64,000 nucleotides of DNA from Methanococcus maripaludis C5 (GTDB taxonomy: Archaea; AGJL01; Methanococci; Methanococcales; Methanococcaceae), in the NCBI RefSeq assembly GCF_000016125.1, contig NC_009135.1, forward strand, positions 1,488,001 through 1,552,000, in the 5' to 3' direction. Of the stretch, positions 56,657 to 64,000 are shown piece by piece (positions within the stretch are counted from its first letter, which is position 1; each line of letters begins with the position of its first letter). A program made the position numbers and the translations under genes. Below the pieces are notes generated by a model. That model had not been told where the DNA came from and searched no databases. It worked only from the letters and a program-made list of their open reading frames with translations.

Positions 56657-57625
56657 ATGATCGAATCACTAATTCGATTCTTTTATTTTTTTATAAGTCT
56701 AGTAATATACTGGATCAATTTAATTCGAGCATTTAGTCTGGAACTTATTGAAAAACGTACACTTGACCTTATTTTTGTTTTTAATTTATCAGTACTTTTC
56801 TTTTCGATATATTTCATGTCAGATGTAAATTACGTTTTTGGACTTTCAGTCTATGCAGTTTCTTTTTTGAGTGTTTTACTAATTAGAAATCAGGGTTTTT
56901 TTGAAAAATTTACAAAACTTCTAAAAATGGATCTCTCGTTTGATAATCCGATTCATAAGATTTCAGTTTCGCTTTCTATATACATTTTGTTAAATCCTGT
57001 GATCGCTTTTGCATCGGGAGCAGGCCTTATAATCACCCTTACAGATTTTTTAGAAATACTCGATCTTGCCGCATTTCAACTCATAATTTTAGTTTATGCT
57101 TTCGTTGGAATAGGATTTGGAACGAGAAAAAATTTAAAACAGTCTATTAAAAGGCTTGACATAAAAATTCCGTCCTTAAAATACGCAATTTTTGGAGTAA
57201 TGCTTCTCTTCGTGGTTGATAAATTTATATGGGGTCTTTTTGACTTTTTTACATATCTTTTCCAGTCAATGGACCCGGTAATTTCAGAACAGATTGCAGA
57301 ACAGGCCGTTATTGAAAGTTCAAATGTTAACGAAGTAGTAAGTACGATAAAAACTTCGGCATCTACGCCATTAAAAATAGTATTTTTATCAATAATAGTT
57401 GGAATAAGTGAAGAATTGATGTTTAGAGGGGCATTGCAGCCGCGATTTGGAAATATATATACAAGTTTCCTTTTTGCGGCGCTTCATGCACAATATCTGT
57501 CATCAATGGTACTTCTGGATGTATTTATAATAAGCTACATCCTCGGAATGATAAAAGAGAGAAAATCAACATCCACTACGATTTTAATCCACATCTTTTA
57601 CGACATTTTGTCTTTAATCTTTTGA
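56657..57625 (+). CDS. CPBP-family intramembrane metalloprotease
   Basis: About 322 residues with some eight hydrophobic helices. SEELMFRGALQPRFG is the EExxxR motif and FAALHAQY plus IHIFYDIL supply the histidines of this Rce1/CAAX-like protease family. ATG 56657 has AGTGAT upstream. Substrate unknown. Its 3' end overlaps the convergent cysteine-cluster gene by 12 bases. Confidence 0.85.
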   Translation: MIESLIRFFYFFISLVIYWINLIRAFSLELIEKRTLDLIFVFNLSVLFFSIYFMSDVNYVFGLSVYAVSFLSVLLIRNQGFFEKFTKLLKMDLSFDNPIHKISVSLSIYILLNPVIAFASGAGLIITLTDFLEILDLAAFQLIILVYAFVGIGFGTRKNLKQSIKRLDIKIPSLKYAIFGVMLLFVVDKFIWGLFDFFTYLFQSMDPVISEQIAEQAVIESSNVNEVVSTIKTSASTPLKIVFLSIIVGISEELMFRGALQPRFGNIYTSFLFAALHAQYLSSMVLLDVFIISYILGMIKERKSTSTTILIHIFYDILSLIF

Positions 57626-57970
57626 TTTTGACCTTAAACAGTCGTAAAACCATGGTTCTTCGTAAGATTCATACTTTTTGACATAAGGACAGTCTTTTGG
57701 AAGTGCAGAAACCATTATCGCTTCGAGCATTGAAAGGCATTCTTTTTCTTTTTTGAACCTATTTTTATAGATTTTACAGCGCTTTGTTTCGGTATCGAGA
57801 TTTTTGCAGTATACAACTTCGGGTTCGCTGCACTCAGTTGAATTAAAAACGTGGATAATACAGCACCTTCCACACTGTTCACAGAGATCGTCAGGGAACA
57901 TTTCTGCGCTTAATTTGATTATTTTTTCTTTATCATACTTTATGGTGCCTTTTGAGCTAAAAATATTCAT
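57614..57970 (-). CDS. YkgJ/YcgN-family cysteine cluster protein
   Basis: 118 residues. LCEQCGRCCIIHVF, CSEPEVVYCKN, RCKIYKNRF and CPYVKKY give the eight-cysteine pattern of this zinc/iron-chelating family. Function unknown; probably metal-binding. Convergent overlap of 12 bases with the protease gene. Confidence 0.85.
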   Translation of the reverse strand: MNIFSSKGTIKYDKEKIIKLSAEMFPDDLCEQCGRCCIIHVFNSTECSEPEVVYCKNLDTETKRCKIYKNRFKKEKECLSMLEAIMVSALPKDCPYVKKYESYEEPWFYDCLRSKSKD

Positions 57971-58037
57971 AATATCACGTGAAAATTTAAAAATGATTTT
58001 AAAATAAACGTATTGAAAAAAATAATTAAAAAAGTAA

Positions 58038-59231
58038 TTATTTTCTTGTTAATCCTTCGTAGATTGCTGCTTGAAGACCGTGGAATTTAACCATTCCAAC
58101 AATTTCTCTCTGGTCCATTTCTTTGTTTTCAAATGAAACCATTTCTTCGTTGTAGATTGCATCTTTGCTTTCTCTTCCAACAATTCTCATTGAACCCTTG
58201 TAGAGTTTTACAACAACTTTTCCGTTCATTCTTGTTTGTGTTTTATCAACAAACGCATCTAAATCAAGTCTTAATGGTTCGTGCCAAAGTCCTTTGTAGA
58301 TTAAATCTGCGTATTTTGAATCAACCATTTCTTTGAATACGATTTCTTCTCTTGTTAAAACGAGCTGTTCGAGAGCTTTGTGCGCAGTTATTAAAAGCAT
58401 TGCACCTGGGCATTCGTAGTTTTCTCTTGATTTCAACCCTAAAACTCTATCTTCAACGATATCTACTCTACCAACACCGTTTTTTCCAGCAATTTCGTTT
58501 GCTTTTCTTATTAGTGAAACTGGTGCTAATGAATCCCCGTTGATTGCTACAGGAACGCCTTCTTCAAATTCAATTTCTACGTATTCTTCTTTGTCCTGTG
58601 CATCTGTTGGATCAACAGTCCATGCAAAACATTCTTTTGGAGTTTCTGTCATGGGGTTTTCTAAAATTCCACCTTCGATGCTTCTTCCCCATAAGTTTTC
58701 ATCGATACTGAATGGTTTTTCCAAATCCACTGGAACGGGAATTCCTTTTTCTTTAGCATATTCTATTTCTTCAGTTCTTGTAAGGTTTAAATCTCTAATT
58801 GGTGCTACAATTTCAATTTCAGGTGTTTTTGCTCTCATTACTGATTCAAATCTGAACTGATCGTTTCCTTTTCCAGTACATCCGTGTGAAATTGCACTTG
58901 CTCCAACTTCTTCTGCAAGTTCTGCAATTTTTATGGCAATTAAAGGTCTTGCTAACGCTGTTGATAATGGGTAGCCTTCATAAAGCGCATTTGCTTTAAT
59001 AGCTCTGAAAATGTAATCTTTTGCAAATTCTTCTTTTGCATCGATTGTATAGTGTTTTAATACACCAAATTTTTTTGCTTTTTCTTCTGGCTCTATTAAA
59101 TCTTCTTCAGGCTGGCCTACGTCAACTGCTACTGAAATTACTTTGTAGTCGTATTTGTCTTCGAGTAATTTTAAACAGCAGCTCGTGTCAAGCCCTCCAG
59201 AATATGCCAAAACTGCAATTTTTTCTTGCAT
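58038..59231 (-). CDS. argG: Argininosuccinate synthase
   Basis: Joins citrulline and aspartate with ATP. 397 residues from ATG 59231 (AGGTGATACC upstream). PP-loop [24 protein letters not shown] and [11 protein letters not shown] fit the family. Stands alone. Together with argC (18721) it covers part of arginine synthesis. Confidence 0.97.
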   Translation of the reverse strand: MQEKIAVLAYSGGLDTSCCLKLLEDKYDYKVISVAVDVGQPEEDLIEPEEKAKKFGVLKHYTIDAKEEFAKDYIFRAIKANALYEGYPLSTALARPLIAIKIAELAEEVGASAISHGCTGKGNDQFRFESVMRAKTPEIEIVAPIRDLNLTRTEEIEYAKEKGIPVPVDLEKPFSIDENLWGRSIEGGILENPMTETPKECFAWTVDPTDAQDKEEYVEIEFEEGVPVAINGDSLAPVSLIRKANEIAGKNGVGRVDIVEDRVLGLKSRENYECPGAMLLITAHKALEQLVLTREEIVFKEMVDSKYADLIYKGLWHEPLRLDLDAFVDKTQTRMNGKVVVKLYKGSMRIVGRESKDAIYNEEMVSFENKEMDQREIVGMVKFHGLQAAIYEGLTRK

Positions 59232-59362
59232 TGGTATCACCTGTGTTTTATTTTTCCGTTTTTTAGTTTAACTGTAAAAAATTGTAATCTAAAATTTATT
59301 CAATATATCTACTAAATAGTTATAAACTTTATTGTGAAAATTAATGTAAGAATAAATTTGGG

Positions 59363-60346
59363 TTAGTGGAGTTCACTTTTGAGAAGTTCTGCAACTGCAA
59401 AACTCGGAGTTGCAAGAGATACGTCTTTTCCATATTTTTCTGCGACAGAAATTACTTCAAAATCCGCTAATGCATCTTTTAAAACATTTTCTCCAAGTCC
59501 TGTTATTACGACCTTTTTAAGGCCATACTTTTCCGCGACTGCCGCTACATTTTTTAAAATTAAATCTGTCCACAATTCATAATAGGTTTTCGCGATGTTT
59601 TCTGCGTCACTTTCTGAAATCTGATTTAAATCAGAACATAAAACTTTTGAAATCCTGATAAGACTGCTTCTTTTATCTGTTCCTTTGCCGTCAGGTGTGT
59701 CGCAAGTGTATTCTTCAGGTGTTACTTTTTCTAAAATTACCGAAATATCCGCAGTTATTGCAAAATATTCTGAAGAAACATTTGTATTAACGCCTTTGAA
59801 CATTATTATGTTTCCAAGGTGTGAAATTGGAGTCCTAAGAGTTCCGACATATAATAATTCCTGATTCATTAGCCTTTCGAGATCTGTTTTTTCCGCAACC
59901 ACTCTCCCATCCACAATAGGGATAATATCCGTGGTTGTTGAGCCCATATCAACTAAAATACAGTTTTTTTCGATATTTTTTGAAACCCATTTTGCAGTTC
60001 CGCACCAGTTAGATGCAGAAACTTTCATGTAAGTTTCTCTGGCATCTTCAAGAGAAATAAAATTTCCATCGCTATCAAAAACAGATATATTTTTACCAAA
60101 AGCAGATTCTACGGCAGTTAGTATATTATCTACGCCTTCTTTTTTCGTTTCATAAGAATCTGCAAGTTCTGCGGTTGTAACAAGTGCTACATGGAATACA
60201 TCTTTTGAATACGTCTTTAAAACTTCTGCTAATTTATCGTTGTTCTTCCACATTGGAAAATAAAGGTGGTGAACTTTAAATTCGCCGTTTTCGTGGAGTT
60301 CTGTTATTTTTGTATTTGCTCCACCAATATCTACTCCCAAAATCAT
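59363..60346 (-). CDS. mfnF: Methanofuran biosynthesis condensing enzyme MfnF (ASKHA fold)
   Basis: 327 residues from ATG 60346 with GGTG upstream. ASKHA motifs: VDIGGANTKI, VDMGSTTTDIIPI, VVITGLGENVL. This is the family once called H4MPT-linked C1 transfer protein and later shown in Methanocaldococcus (MJ0887) to join the aminomethylfuran phosphate to gamma-glutamyltyramine. mfnA (5489) makes the tyramine part, so two steps of one cofactor pathway are in the window but 53 kb apart. Confidence 0.88.
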   Translation of the reverse strand: MILGVDIGGANTKITELHENGEFKVHHLYFPMWKNNDKLAEVLKTYSKDVFHVALVTTAELADSYETKKEGVDNILTAVESAFGKNISVFDSDGNFISLEDARETYMKVSASNWCGTAKWVSKNIEKNCILVDMGSTTTDIIPIVDGRVVAEKTDLERLMNQELLYVGTLRTPISHLGNIIMFKGVNTNVSSEYFAITADISVILEKVTPEEYTCDTPDGKGTDKRSSLIRISKVLCSDLNQISESDAENIAKTYYELWTDLILKNVAAVAEKYGLKKVVITGLGENVLKDALADFEVISVAEKYGKDVSLATPSFAVAELLKSELH

Positions 60347-60460
60347 TTTCACACCATAATTAAATAAAAATAAAAAATCATTTTTAAAAGATAAGTTTAA
60401 TTATAGATAATCACAATATTATTTAAAGTTAATTTGATTAAATAAGCGTTATGTGAAATT

Positions 60461-61534
60461 ATGAATGAAAATCCTGCCGCCAATAAGATTTTTAACGAAG
60501 TTTCGAGCCTCTATAAACAATATTTTGAATACGCCATAAAAGTTAGAAAGTGGCTTGAAATTCCAGATGATTTGCCACATCGAGAGATTGGTTACGGGAT
60601 GCTGAAAAAAGTAGACAATAGAAACATTTCATTTAATACCGAAGGCGAATATTTAACCTGGGTTTTAAAAGAATCCCCATTTCACCTGTATAAATCACTT
60701 TCTTATATGGAATACCCCGATTTAGTTGGAGGGGCTGCAAAAAAAGGATTGTTTAAACGAGAAGTTGCATTCGATATAGATACGCATAAAACTGAAAAGT
60801 GTACTCATGACGATTCCTGGATATGCGAAGAGTGTTTGGGTGAGGCTAGAAATCAGGTCTTAATTTTAATCGAAGATTTCTTGTTTCCTGACTTTGGACT
60901 CTCTGAAAAAGATTTGAAAATTGTATTTACTGGAAACAGGGGCTACCACATATATTTAAAACCAGAAGACCCCGAATTGCTTAAAAAAATAGAAAAATGG
61001 GGAAAAAACGAAAGACGGTACTTTATTGAATATATTTTAGGAAAAAATCTAAATTTAAGGAATATGGGAAGTCGCTGGAAAAATATCTTGATAAGCGAAT
61101 TTAAGAAAAACAAGATTGCAACAAAAAAGTTTGAAAAAAATTCAGATTGGAAAACCGAAATAGATACCAGAAAAGATACTACAAGACGAAAAATATACGA
61201 AACTATCGATAAAGTAAAAAGCAGGCTTGAACTCGACGAAAAGGTTATGGATGACGATATCCGGCTTCTCAGAACGATTGGATCGCTTCACGGATATACG
61301 GGACTGATGGTAAAAGAGATAACTTATAGTTCATTGAAAAGTAATCAATTCGATCCATTAAATCATGGCGTATTCTCCAAATTCCATAAAATAATGTACA
61401 ATGTAAATATAAAACAGGAAATTGATCCGTTAACATTGAAAGGAGATACTTTTAACCATAAATCTACAGAAATTCCTGCAAGCTACCTTTTATTTTTATT
61501 TGGACATGGTATCGACTTTGAAATTTTAGAATAA
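60461..61534 (+). CDS. priS: DNA primase small (catalytic) subunit
   Basis: 357 residues of the archaeo-eukaryotic primase. FDIDTHK has the two metal-binding aspartates; CTHDDSWICEEC is the zinc motif beside it; FTGNRGYHIYL and the late RLLRTIGSLHGYTGL carry nucleotide-binding residues. priL is not adjacent. GTGAAATT before the ATG. Confidence 0.96.
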   Translation: MNENPAANKIFNEVSSLYKQYFEYAIKVRKWLEIPDDLPHREIGYGMLKKVDNRNISFNTEGEYLTWVLKESPFHLYKSLSYMEYPDLVGGAAKKGLFKREVAFDIDTHKTEKCTHDDSWICEECLGEARNQVLILIEDFLFPDFGLSEKDLKIVFTGNRGYHIYLKPEDPELLKKIEKWGKNERRYFIEYILGKNLNLRNMGSRWKNILISEFKKNKIATKKFEKNSDWKTEIDTRKDTTRRKIYETIDKVKSRLELDEKVMDDDIRLLRTIGSLHGYTGLMVKEITYSSLKSNQFDPLNHGVFSKFHKIMYNVNIKQEIDPLTLKGDTFNHKSTEIPASYLLFLFGHGIDFEILE

Positions 61535-61603
61535 CTTTTATTTTTTTTTGAAATGTTAAAACAGTATATCTAGATTTATAAATTAATTTGCCCAAAATAA
61601 AAA

Positions 61604-61679
61604 TGGTAGCCCAGCGCGGATTCGAACCGCGGTCCCATGCTCCAAAGGCACGGATGATTGGCCACTACACTACTGGGCT
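61604..61679 (-). tRNA. tRNA-Gln (TTG), CCA encoded
   Basis: Acceptor AGCCCAG/CTGGGCT, anticodon loop CTTTGGA (TTG), T-loop GGTTCGAATCC, discriminator A followed by CCA (61604-61606). Confidence 0.94.
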
Positions 61680-61711
61680 TCTTTAAATAGTTGCACTAAT
61701 TAGATTGGAAT

Positions 61712-61737
61712 TAATATATATAAAGTTTTCGGTAAAA
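61712..61737 (-). promoter_or_regulatory. Promoter of tRNA-Gln
   Basis: Minus strand ACCGAAAACTTTATATATATT, nearly the same box as in front of the tRNA/5S operon, with TGCA about 25 bases further on. Confidence 0.85.
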
Positions 61738-61862
61738 TTCATTCTTTCAAAAGAGTTTAAAACAGTGCTTTGCCAGAATTTATGAGACTTAATTCTAAAA
61801 ATAAACGTTATCCTTTGATTAAATAAGTTTTATAAAAAAATTAATACAAAATAGGATGGATA

Positions 61863-61880
61863 CCCAAAAGTTTATATATT
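61863..61880 (+). promoter_or_regulatory. Promoter of tRNA-Thr (GGT)
   Basis: CCCAAAAGTTTATATATT with TGCA at 61900-61903 as the probable start. Variant of the stable RNA box. Confidence 0.8.
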
Positions 61881-61921
61881 GTTTTTGAGTTAGTTGATAT
61901 GCAAATTGTTTGAATAGTCGT

Positions 61922-61995
61922 GCTTCAGTGGCTCAGCCTGGTAGAGCGCCTGCTTGGTAAGCAGGAGGCCGCGGGTTCAAACCCCGCCTGAAGCT
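61922..61995 (+). tRNA. tRNA-Thr (GGT)
   Basis: Acceptor GCTTCAG/CTGAAGC, anticodon loop TTGGTAA (GGT), T-loop GGTTCAAACCC, discriminator U; CCA not encoded. T-rich tract TTTTTTATTTT follows at 61998-62008 as terminator. Confidence 0.95.
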
Positions 61996-62038
61996 CGTTT
62001 TTTATTTTAGAAAAATATATTTATATATCTAAATATAC

Positions 62039-62980
62039 TTATTGAAATTTTACAAATTCTCCAAAAAATCCATTTTTAGAAATTATTTCTTTATCCTTAG
62101 AATTTAATGATTGTTTTTTTAAAGGAGGAATTGCTGAGCCATCTTTTGCATAAATTGCTCCTTTTTTCTTTTTTGATCCCAAAAATTTACCTGCATTTCC
62201 ATCAATAATTATTGTTCCAGATATCATATCCGATGCCGTGAAATCTCCAGTATTTCCATTTATGATTACAGTTCCGCCCCTTAGCACAGATCCGGTATTT
62301 TTTCCAGCTTTTCCATTAACTATAACAGTTCCATTTTTCATTAAAATTCCAGTACTCAAATCCACATTTCCATTTACAGTTATTTTTGATCCATTTTCAA
62401 TTCTCGCACCAATTGTATCTCGAATTACATTATCATTTAAAATAAGTTCATTATTTTTGAAAACGTTTGGTTTTAGAACTTTTTCTTTCGTTTCTGATTC
62501 CATTAATTCAGTTATCGAAATATATTTTTTATATCCTAAAATATCGCTTTCTACTTCGATTATATTTCCAATGGGCTCTTTTAATTTAAAATTTTCATTT
62601 AAATAAACAGTTCCAGAAACCATACTTATTCCAAACCTCGTGTCGATATTTCCATCAACAATAACGGTTCCAGTTTGAATTTTACCTCCGCTTCCACCAA
62701 AATACTTTAAATCGGCACCCATCGAACTACAAAACCTGTGTCCTACATCCCCGTTAATATAAACTACATTTTCGGGATTTTTTATGTGATTTACTAATTT
62801 TTCGTAAGATATTCCATTTTGTACTTCACTTTTAATATCAAAATTACTCTGCCATATAAAATTGTACGTAAAATCAAGTATGCAATCCTTATGATCATTT
62901 AAAATAAGTTCGAGAATATTTTTATCGTTTAAATAATCTTCAACGGTTTTTTTCTTCTTTTTAAATATTCCAAAGACCAT
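62039..62980 (-). CDS. Orphan GXGXG beta-helix protein (GltB domain 3/FwdC-like)
   Basis: 313 residues. After a lysine-rich N-terminus ([11 protein letters not shown]) and a helical part, there are two blocks of beta-helix repeats: [20 protein letters not shown]...[14 protein letters not shown] (about residues 75-125; shown with a gap) and [56 protein letters not shown] (about 205-270). This is the scaffold of GltB domain 3 and formylmethanofuran dehydrogenase FwdC, but with an insertion and no other subunit genes beside it. Partner unknown. GGGGTG before ATG. Confidence 0.78.
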   Translation of the reverse strand: MVFGIFKKKKKTVEDYLNDKNILELILNDHKDCILDFTYNFIWQSNFDIKSEVQNGISYEKLVNHIKNPENVVYINGDVGHRFCSSMGADLKYFGGSGGKIQTGTVIVDGNIDTRFGISMVSGTVYLNENFKLKEPIGNIIEVESDILGYKKYISITELMESETKEKVLKPNVFKNNELILNDNVIRDTIGARIENGSKITVNGNVDLSTGILMKNGTVIVNGKAGKNTGSVLRGGTVIINGNTGDFTASDMISGTIIIDGNAGKFLGSKKKKGAIYAKDGSAIPPLKKQSLNSKDKEIISKNGFFGEFVKFQ

Positions 62981-63250
62981 TAAAACACCCCGATCAAAAT
63001 AATGTGTATTAGTATCTCTATTTTAAGGTATTAAAATTCGACTTTTTTAAATTTTTAAACTGATGGCATATATTAAATTCCCAATTAGGCAACGTTTATA
63101 TACCATAAAATCATAGTATATTGTGTGGACAATACCCCACAATGAATATATGATCCCCCAAACCAAATATGTGTTAAAAAAACATTTAAAATCCCATATT
63201 GTCATAAACCGTTCGAAACTATCCACTAGTAAGATCTAACGATAATAACA
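62981..63250. other. Intergenic region with plus-strand TATA box and dyad
   Basis: CGTTTATATACC (about 63086-63097) is a good TATA box on the plus strand although no plus-strand gene follows. About 25 bases on is ATTGTGTGGACAATAC then CCCCACAAT (8 of 9 positions paired), a hairpin or operator. A 29-codon ORF (63150-63239) is possible but has no ribosome binding site. Confidence 0.35.
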
Positions 63251-63550
63251 CTAAAATCTAAATAAATAGCCACTTAGATTAATTATTTTATTATCGGAAA
63301 TATATATTCCTTCATTTTTTAAAAGTTCTATCTTTTTTTCGATCCCATTTACATATCCGCCAACGTAGCCGTTAGAATTTACAACTCGGTGACACGGCAC
63401 TGTTAAAACGTTTGGATTATTTTTCATTGCATTTCCAACTGCCCGATAAGCTTTGGTATTTAGGGCTTCAGCTATGAGCTTGTAAGTTGTGACTTTTCCT
63501 TTTGTAATTTGCATTAAAAGGTCGTAGCACTGTTCATTGAATGTTTTCAT
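63251..63550 (-). CDS. ogt: Methylated-DNA--cysteine S-methyltransferase, short form
   Basis: 99 residues. It contains the DNA-binding and active-site domain: KGKVTTYKLIAEAL helix-turn-helix, AYRAVGNAMKNNP with the arginine finger, PCHRVV with the acceptor cysteine, and NGYVGGYVNG. The N-terminal ribonuclease-like domain of full-length Ogt/Ada is absent, though archaeal members are often short. The cysteine is retained, so it is not an alkyltransferase-like inactive homologue. Confidence 0.88.
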   Translation of the reverse strand: MKTFNEQCYDLLMQITKGKVTTYKLIAEALNTKAYRAVGNAMKNNPNVLTVPCHRVVNSNGYVGGYVNGIEKKIELLKNEGIYISDNKIINLSGYLFRF

Positions 63551-63610
63551 AAAAAAATACTTTGAGTTTAAAATATAAAAATAAATTTTTAAAAAAGTAA
63601 AAATTAATAT

Positions 63611-64000
63611 TTAGTTTTCTTTTGGGTATGCGGGGAGTTTGTGGATTGAAAGATCGAGTCCAGCTCTTTCTTCATCTTCTTTAACTCTTAATCCACCGGT
63701 AACTGCGCCAATTACTTTTCCTAAAAGGAATCCTGCACCGGTACCATAAACTGCACATATTAAAACTGCAATTATCTGTTCTGTAAGGTTAATTCCGCCA
63801 GCACCGCCAAAAGCAGTCATTCCAAATACCCCTGCTAAAATTGCACCAAGAGCTCCAGAAGTTGCGTGTACTGGAATTACACCACATACATCATCAAGAC
63901 CCAACTTTTCAACAAATTTGAAGATCATTGGCACTTGGGAACCTGCAATGAATCCAATTATTAAAGCTCCAAGTGGGCTTACAATATCAGTTCCTGCGCA
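63611..64000 (-). CDS. amt: Ammonium transporter Amt, C-terminal part (start outside window)
   Basis: The frame is open to the window end. The visible 129 codons hold the last membrane helices: LGALIIGFIAG, then LGLDDVCGVIPVHATSG, LGAILAGVFGM and a terminal helix before the cytoplasmic tail (RVKEDEERAGLDLSIH). The DDVCGVIPVHATSG segment is the Amt signature with the pore histidine. A glnK gene is expected beside it, outside the window. Confidence 0.95.
   Translation of the reverse strand, partial: CAGTDIVSPLGALIIGFIAGSQVPMIFKFVEKLGLDDVCGVIPVHATSGALGAILAGVFGMTAFGGAGGINLTEQIIAVLICAVYGTGAGFLLGKVIGAVTGGLRVKEDEERAGLDLSIHKLPAYPKEN

Noticed and set aside
63150-63239. 29-codon ORF behind the orphan promoter
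   Set aside because: No ribosome binding site and no recognisable sequence; a non-coding transcript is as likely.

Overview
The window looks like chromosome from a mesophilic Methanococcus, most likely Methanococcus maripaludis or a close relative. The base composition is AT-rich. Genes start with a GGTGAT-type ribosome binding site and often with TTG. The stable RNA promoters carry the Methanococcus box (C)CGAAA-nn-TTTATATA. Marker genes are typical of a hydrogenotrophic methanogen: hmd with hcgA and hcgG, two methanofuran genes (mfnA, mfnF), F420 biosynthesis (cofC), archaeal replication and translation genes, and a tRNA operon carrying an unlinked 5S rRNA. Species assignment is inference from gene content.

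Layout. 1-3 kb: the 3' part of a methyl-accepting chemotaxis gene, then 1.3 kb without protein genes that holds a candidate small RNA. 3-8.9 kb: guaB, ilvE, mfnA, a fumarase alpha subunit, a PHP hydrolase and a divergent cyclase-like gene. 9.2-13.6 kb: hmd-hcgA-hcgG (H2-dependent methylene-H4MPT dehydrogenase and its FeGP cofactor) and a YdjM-like membrane protein. 13.7-20.4 kb: purT, three consecutive small OB-fold genes that look like an RPA system, birA, an MBL hydrolase, cofC, argC and a nitroreductase. 20.5-23.9 kb: four co-directional genes of unknown joint function. 23.9-29 kb: an iron-type ABC importer, an ECF-like membrane protein and a six-cluster polyferredoxin. 29.1-29.9 kb: Thr-Pro-Tyr-Lys-5S-Asp-Lys-Asp on the minus strand from one strong promoter. 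30-40 kb: pdxS, pcm, a CBS protein with a cation/proton antiporter, an MFS exporter, a 58-residue ferredoxin, an HTH-cupin regulator divergent from an aminotransferase, an EndoQ-like nuclease, pus10, rpl21e, rpoF and a DUF655 gene. 41-47.4 kb: a glycosyltransferase, a siroheme-type dehydrogenase with hemA, HMG-CoA reductase, a Tfx-type regulator, pelota and a membrane protein. 47.4-50 kb: a second candidate small RNA and a second chemotaxis gene interrupted by an in-frame TGA. 50-54.6 kb: a split archaeal glutamate synthase with an F420-type beta subunit. 54.7-64 kb: a GfcR-like regulator, queE, a TRAM protein, a CPBP protease, a cysteine-cluster protein, argG, mfnF, priS, two tRNA genes, an orphan GXGXG protein, a short ogt and the end of an ammonium transporter.

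The most notable points are these. (i) Two chemotaxis genes share a 1.26 kb almost perfect direct repeat 48 kb apart, and one copy carries an in-frame TGA. (ii) A candidate small RNA at about 1853-1980 has a stable-RNA-type promoter, a closing 9-bp stem, a T-run and an internal 20-nt tandem motif. (iii) A second structured RNA candidate lies on the minus strand at about 47400-47575. (iv) The glutamate synthase operon has an FrhB-like partner where bacteria have GltD. (v) An uncharacterised four-gene cluster occupies 20.6-23.9 kb. Several start codons are moved here to internal ATG or TTG codons that have a proper GGTG ribosome binding site.
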